Assembly: GCA_012514775.1 (NCBI GenBank)
Contig: JAAYZQ010000341.1
Location: forward strand, 1-6,201
Reading direction: 5' to 3'
DNA: 6,201 bases
Source of the DNA: Anaerolineaceae bacterium
GTDB taxonomy: Bacteria > Chloroflexota > Anaerolineae > JAAYZQ01
A program made the translations under genes and the position numbers. Below are positions 5,433-6,201 of the stretch, in pieces. How positions within the stretch are numbered: the first letter of the stretch is position 1; the number at the start of each line of letters is the position of its first letter. Below the pieces are notes generated by a model that searched no databases, was not told where the DNA came from, and saw only the letters and a program-made list of their open reading frames with translations.

Positions 5433-6160
5433 GCAACTACCTTTACCGCTTGCAAAACGTCACCAAGGAATACAACGGCCGGCGCGTGCTGGAGGTCGAC
5501 AAGCTAAAGATCGCCCGCGGCGAGATCTTGGGGATCGTGGGGCCCAGCGGGGCGGGCAAGAGCACCCTCCTCCGGTTGCTCAACTTCCTGGAGCAGCCCA
5601 CGACGGGCCGCCTGCGCTTTCTCGACGTCGAGTTCGGCCCCCTCCAGACCATGCCCCTTGAGTACAGGCGCCGGGTGACGACGGTCTTTCAGCGCCCGCT
5701 CCTGCTCAACCGCAGCGTGCAGGCCAACGTCGCCTTCGGGTTGCAGCTCCGCGGCCTTCGCAAGCGGAACGAGGCGGTGGCCGAGGCCCTGGAACGGGTG
5801 GGCCTGGCGGACCTGGCGCGGCAGAGGGCCAGGACGCTGTCGGGCGGAGAGGCGCAGCGCGTGGCCCTGGCCCGGGCCATCGTCCTCCAGCCCGAGGTCC
5901 TGCTCCTGGACGAGCCGACGGCCAACCTGGATCCATACAATATCGGCCTCATCGAGGACATTGTCATGGGCCTCAATCGGGAGAAGGGCACAACCCTGGT
6001 GCTCGTCACCCACAACGTCTTCCAGGCCAAGAGGCTGGCACACCGGGTGGCCCTCCTCCTCGAAGGCCGCGTCGTCGAAGTGGCCGCCGTCGACGGCTTT
6101 TTCGAGAGGCCAGGCGATCCTCGCACGGCGGCTTTCGTGCGCGGCGAGATGGTTTACTAG
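5429..6160 (+). CDS. tupC: Tungstate/molybdate-type ABC transporter ATP-binding protein TupC
   Basis: The 243-residue product is a complete ABC ATPase: Walker A GPSGAGKST (38-46), Q-loop Q88, signature LSGGE (137-141), Walker B VLLLDEP (157-163), D-loop NLD (166-168) and switch histidine H195. The N-terminus (YRLQNVTKEYNGRRVLEV), LLRLLNFLEQPTTG and DEPTANLDPYN are typical of TupC rather than of ModC, and the C-terminal regulatory MOP domain of ModC is absent. It powers import through TupB. Its ATG overlaps the tupB stop (ATGA, 5429-5432); the site upstream is only a weak AGGACG, so translation is probably coupled to tupB. Substrate choice between tungstate and molybdate depends on the binding protein, which is not in the window. 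Confidence 0.93.
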   Translation: MSNYLYRLQNVTKEYNGRRVLEVDKLKIARGEILGIVGPSGAGKSTLLRLLNFLEQPTTGRLRFLDVEFGPLQTMPLEYRRRVTTVFQRPLLLNRSVQANVAFGLQLRGLRKRNEAVAEALERVGLADLARQRARTLSGGEAQRVALARAIVLQPEVLLLDEPTANLDPYNIGLIEDIVMGLNREKGTTLVLVTHNVFQAKRLAHRVALLLEGRVVEVAAVDGFFERPGDPRTAAFVRGEMVY

Positions 6161-6187
6161 CACCCCATCGGAGAACCCGTTCGTAGT

Positions 6188-6201
6188 GCGCGCTTCAGCG
6201 C
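6188..6201. repeat. Palindrome cut by the right edge of the window
   Basis: GCGC (6190-6193) and GCGC (6198-6201) face each other around TTCA, and the left arm continues outward as GTGC-type sequence, so the stem probably extends past the edge. It begins 27 bases after the tupC stop. It could be a post-operon hairpin or a dispersed palindromic repeat. Confidence 0.4.

Overview
The window is GC-rich, gene-dense bacterial DNA. The gene types (an AfsR/MalT-like STAND ATPase with TPRs, a LysM plus SurA-N secreted protein, an NrtR-type Nudix regulator, a tungstate-type ABC importer) and the C-rich or GCCGAGC-type intergenic palindromes fit Chloroflexota best. That placement is inference from gene style, not from a marker gene. 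I see no tRNA, rRNA, CRISPR array or transposase gene.

Layout. Positions 1-2129 (minus) hold a STAND ATPase with a TPR region; its 3' end lies beyond the left edge. Positions 2130-2503 are a divergent spacer with a promoter for each flanking gene, a large imperfect inverted repeat, and a 5' leader whose ribosome binding site sits in a hairpin loop. Positions 2504-3547 (plus) encode an exported LysM/SurA-N protein. Convergent to it, with only 12 bases between the stop codons, is an NrtR-family Nudix/winged-helix regulator (3560-4288, minus) with a degenerate Nudix box and a promoter placed so that its mRNA should be leaderless.

Positions 4289-4718 are a 430-base divergent control region. It carries the regulator's promoter, two C-rich hairpins, a promoter with perfect consensus -35 and -10 hexamers and a 17-bp spacer, an RNA leader that looks like a Moco/Tuco (molybdenum or tungsten cofactor) riboswitch, and a textbook intrinsic terminator. 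Behind it lies a two-gene unit, tupB-tupC (4719-5432 and 5429-6160), encoding the permease and ATPase of a tungstate/molybdate-type importer with a 4-base ATGA overlap. No substrate-binding protein (TupA) is in the window.

How it works together (inference). A strong constitutive promoter is gated by an RNA that senses the metal cofactor: when cofactor is plentiful, transcription stops at 4623-4652; when it is scarce, transcription runs into tupBC and oxyanion import rises. Features most worth checking are the riboswitch, the apparent ATC start codon of tupB, the leaderless NrtR-like regulator, and the long inverted repeat at 2292-2364.
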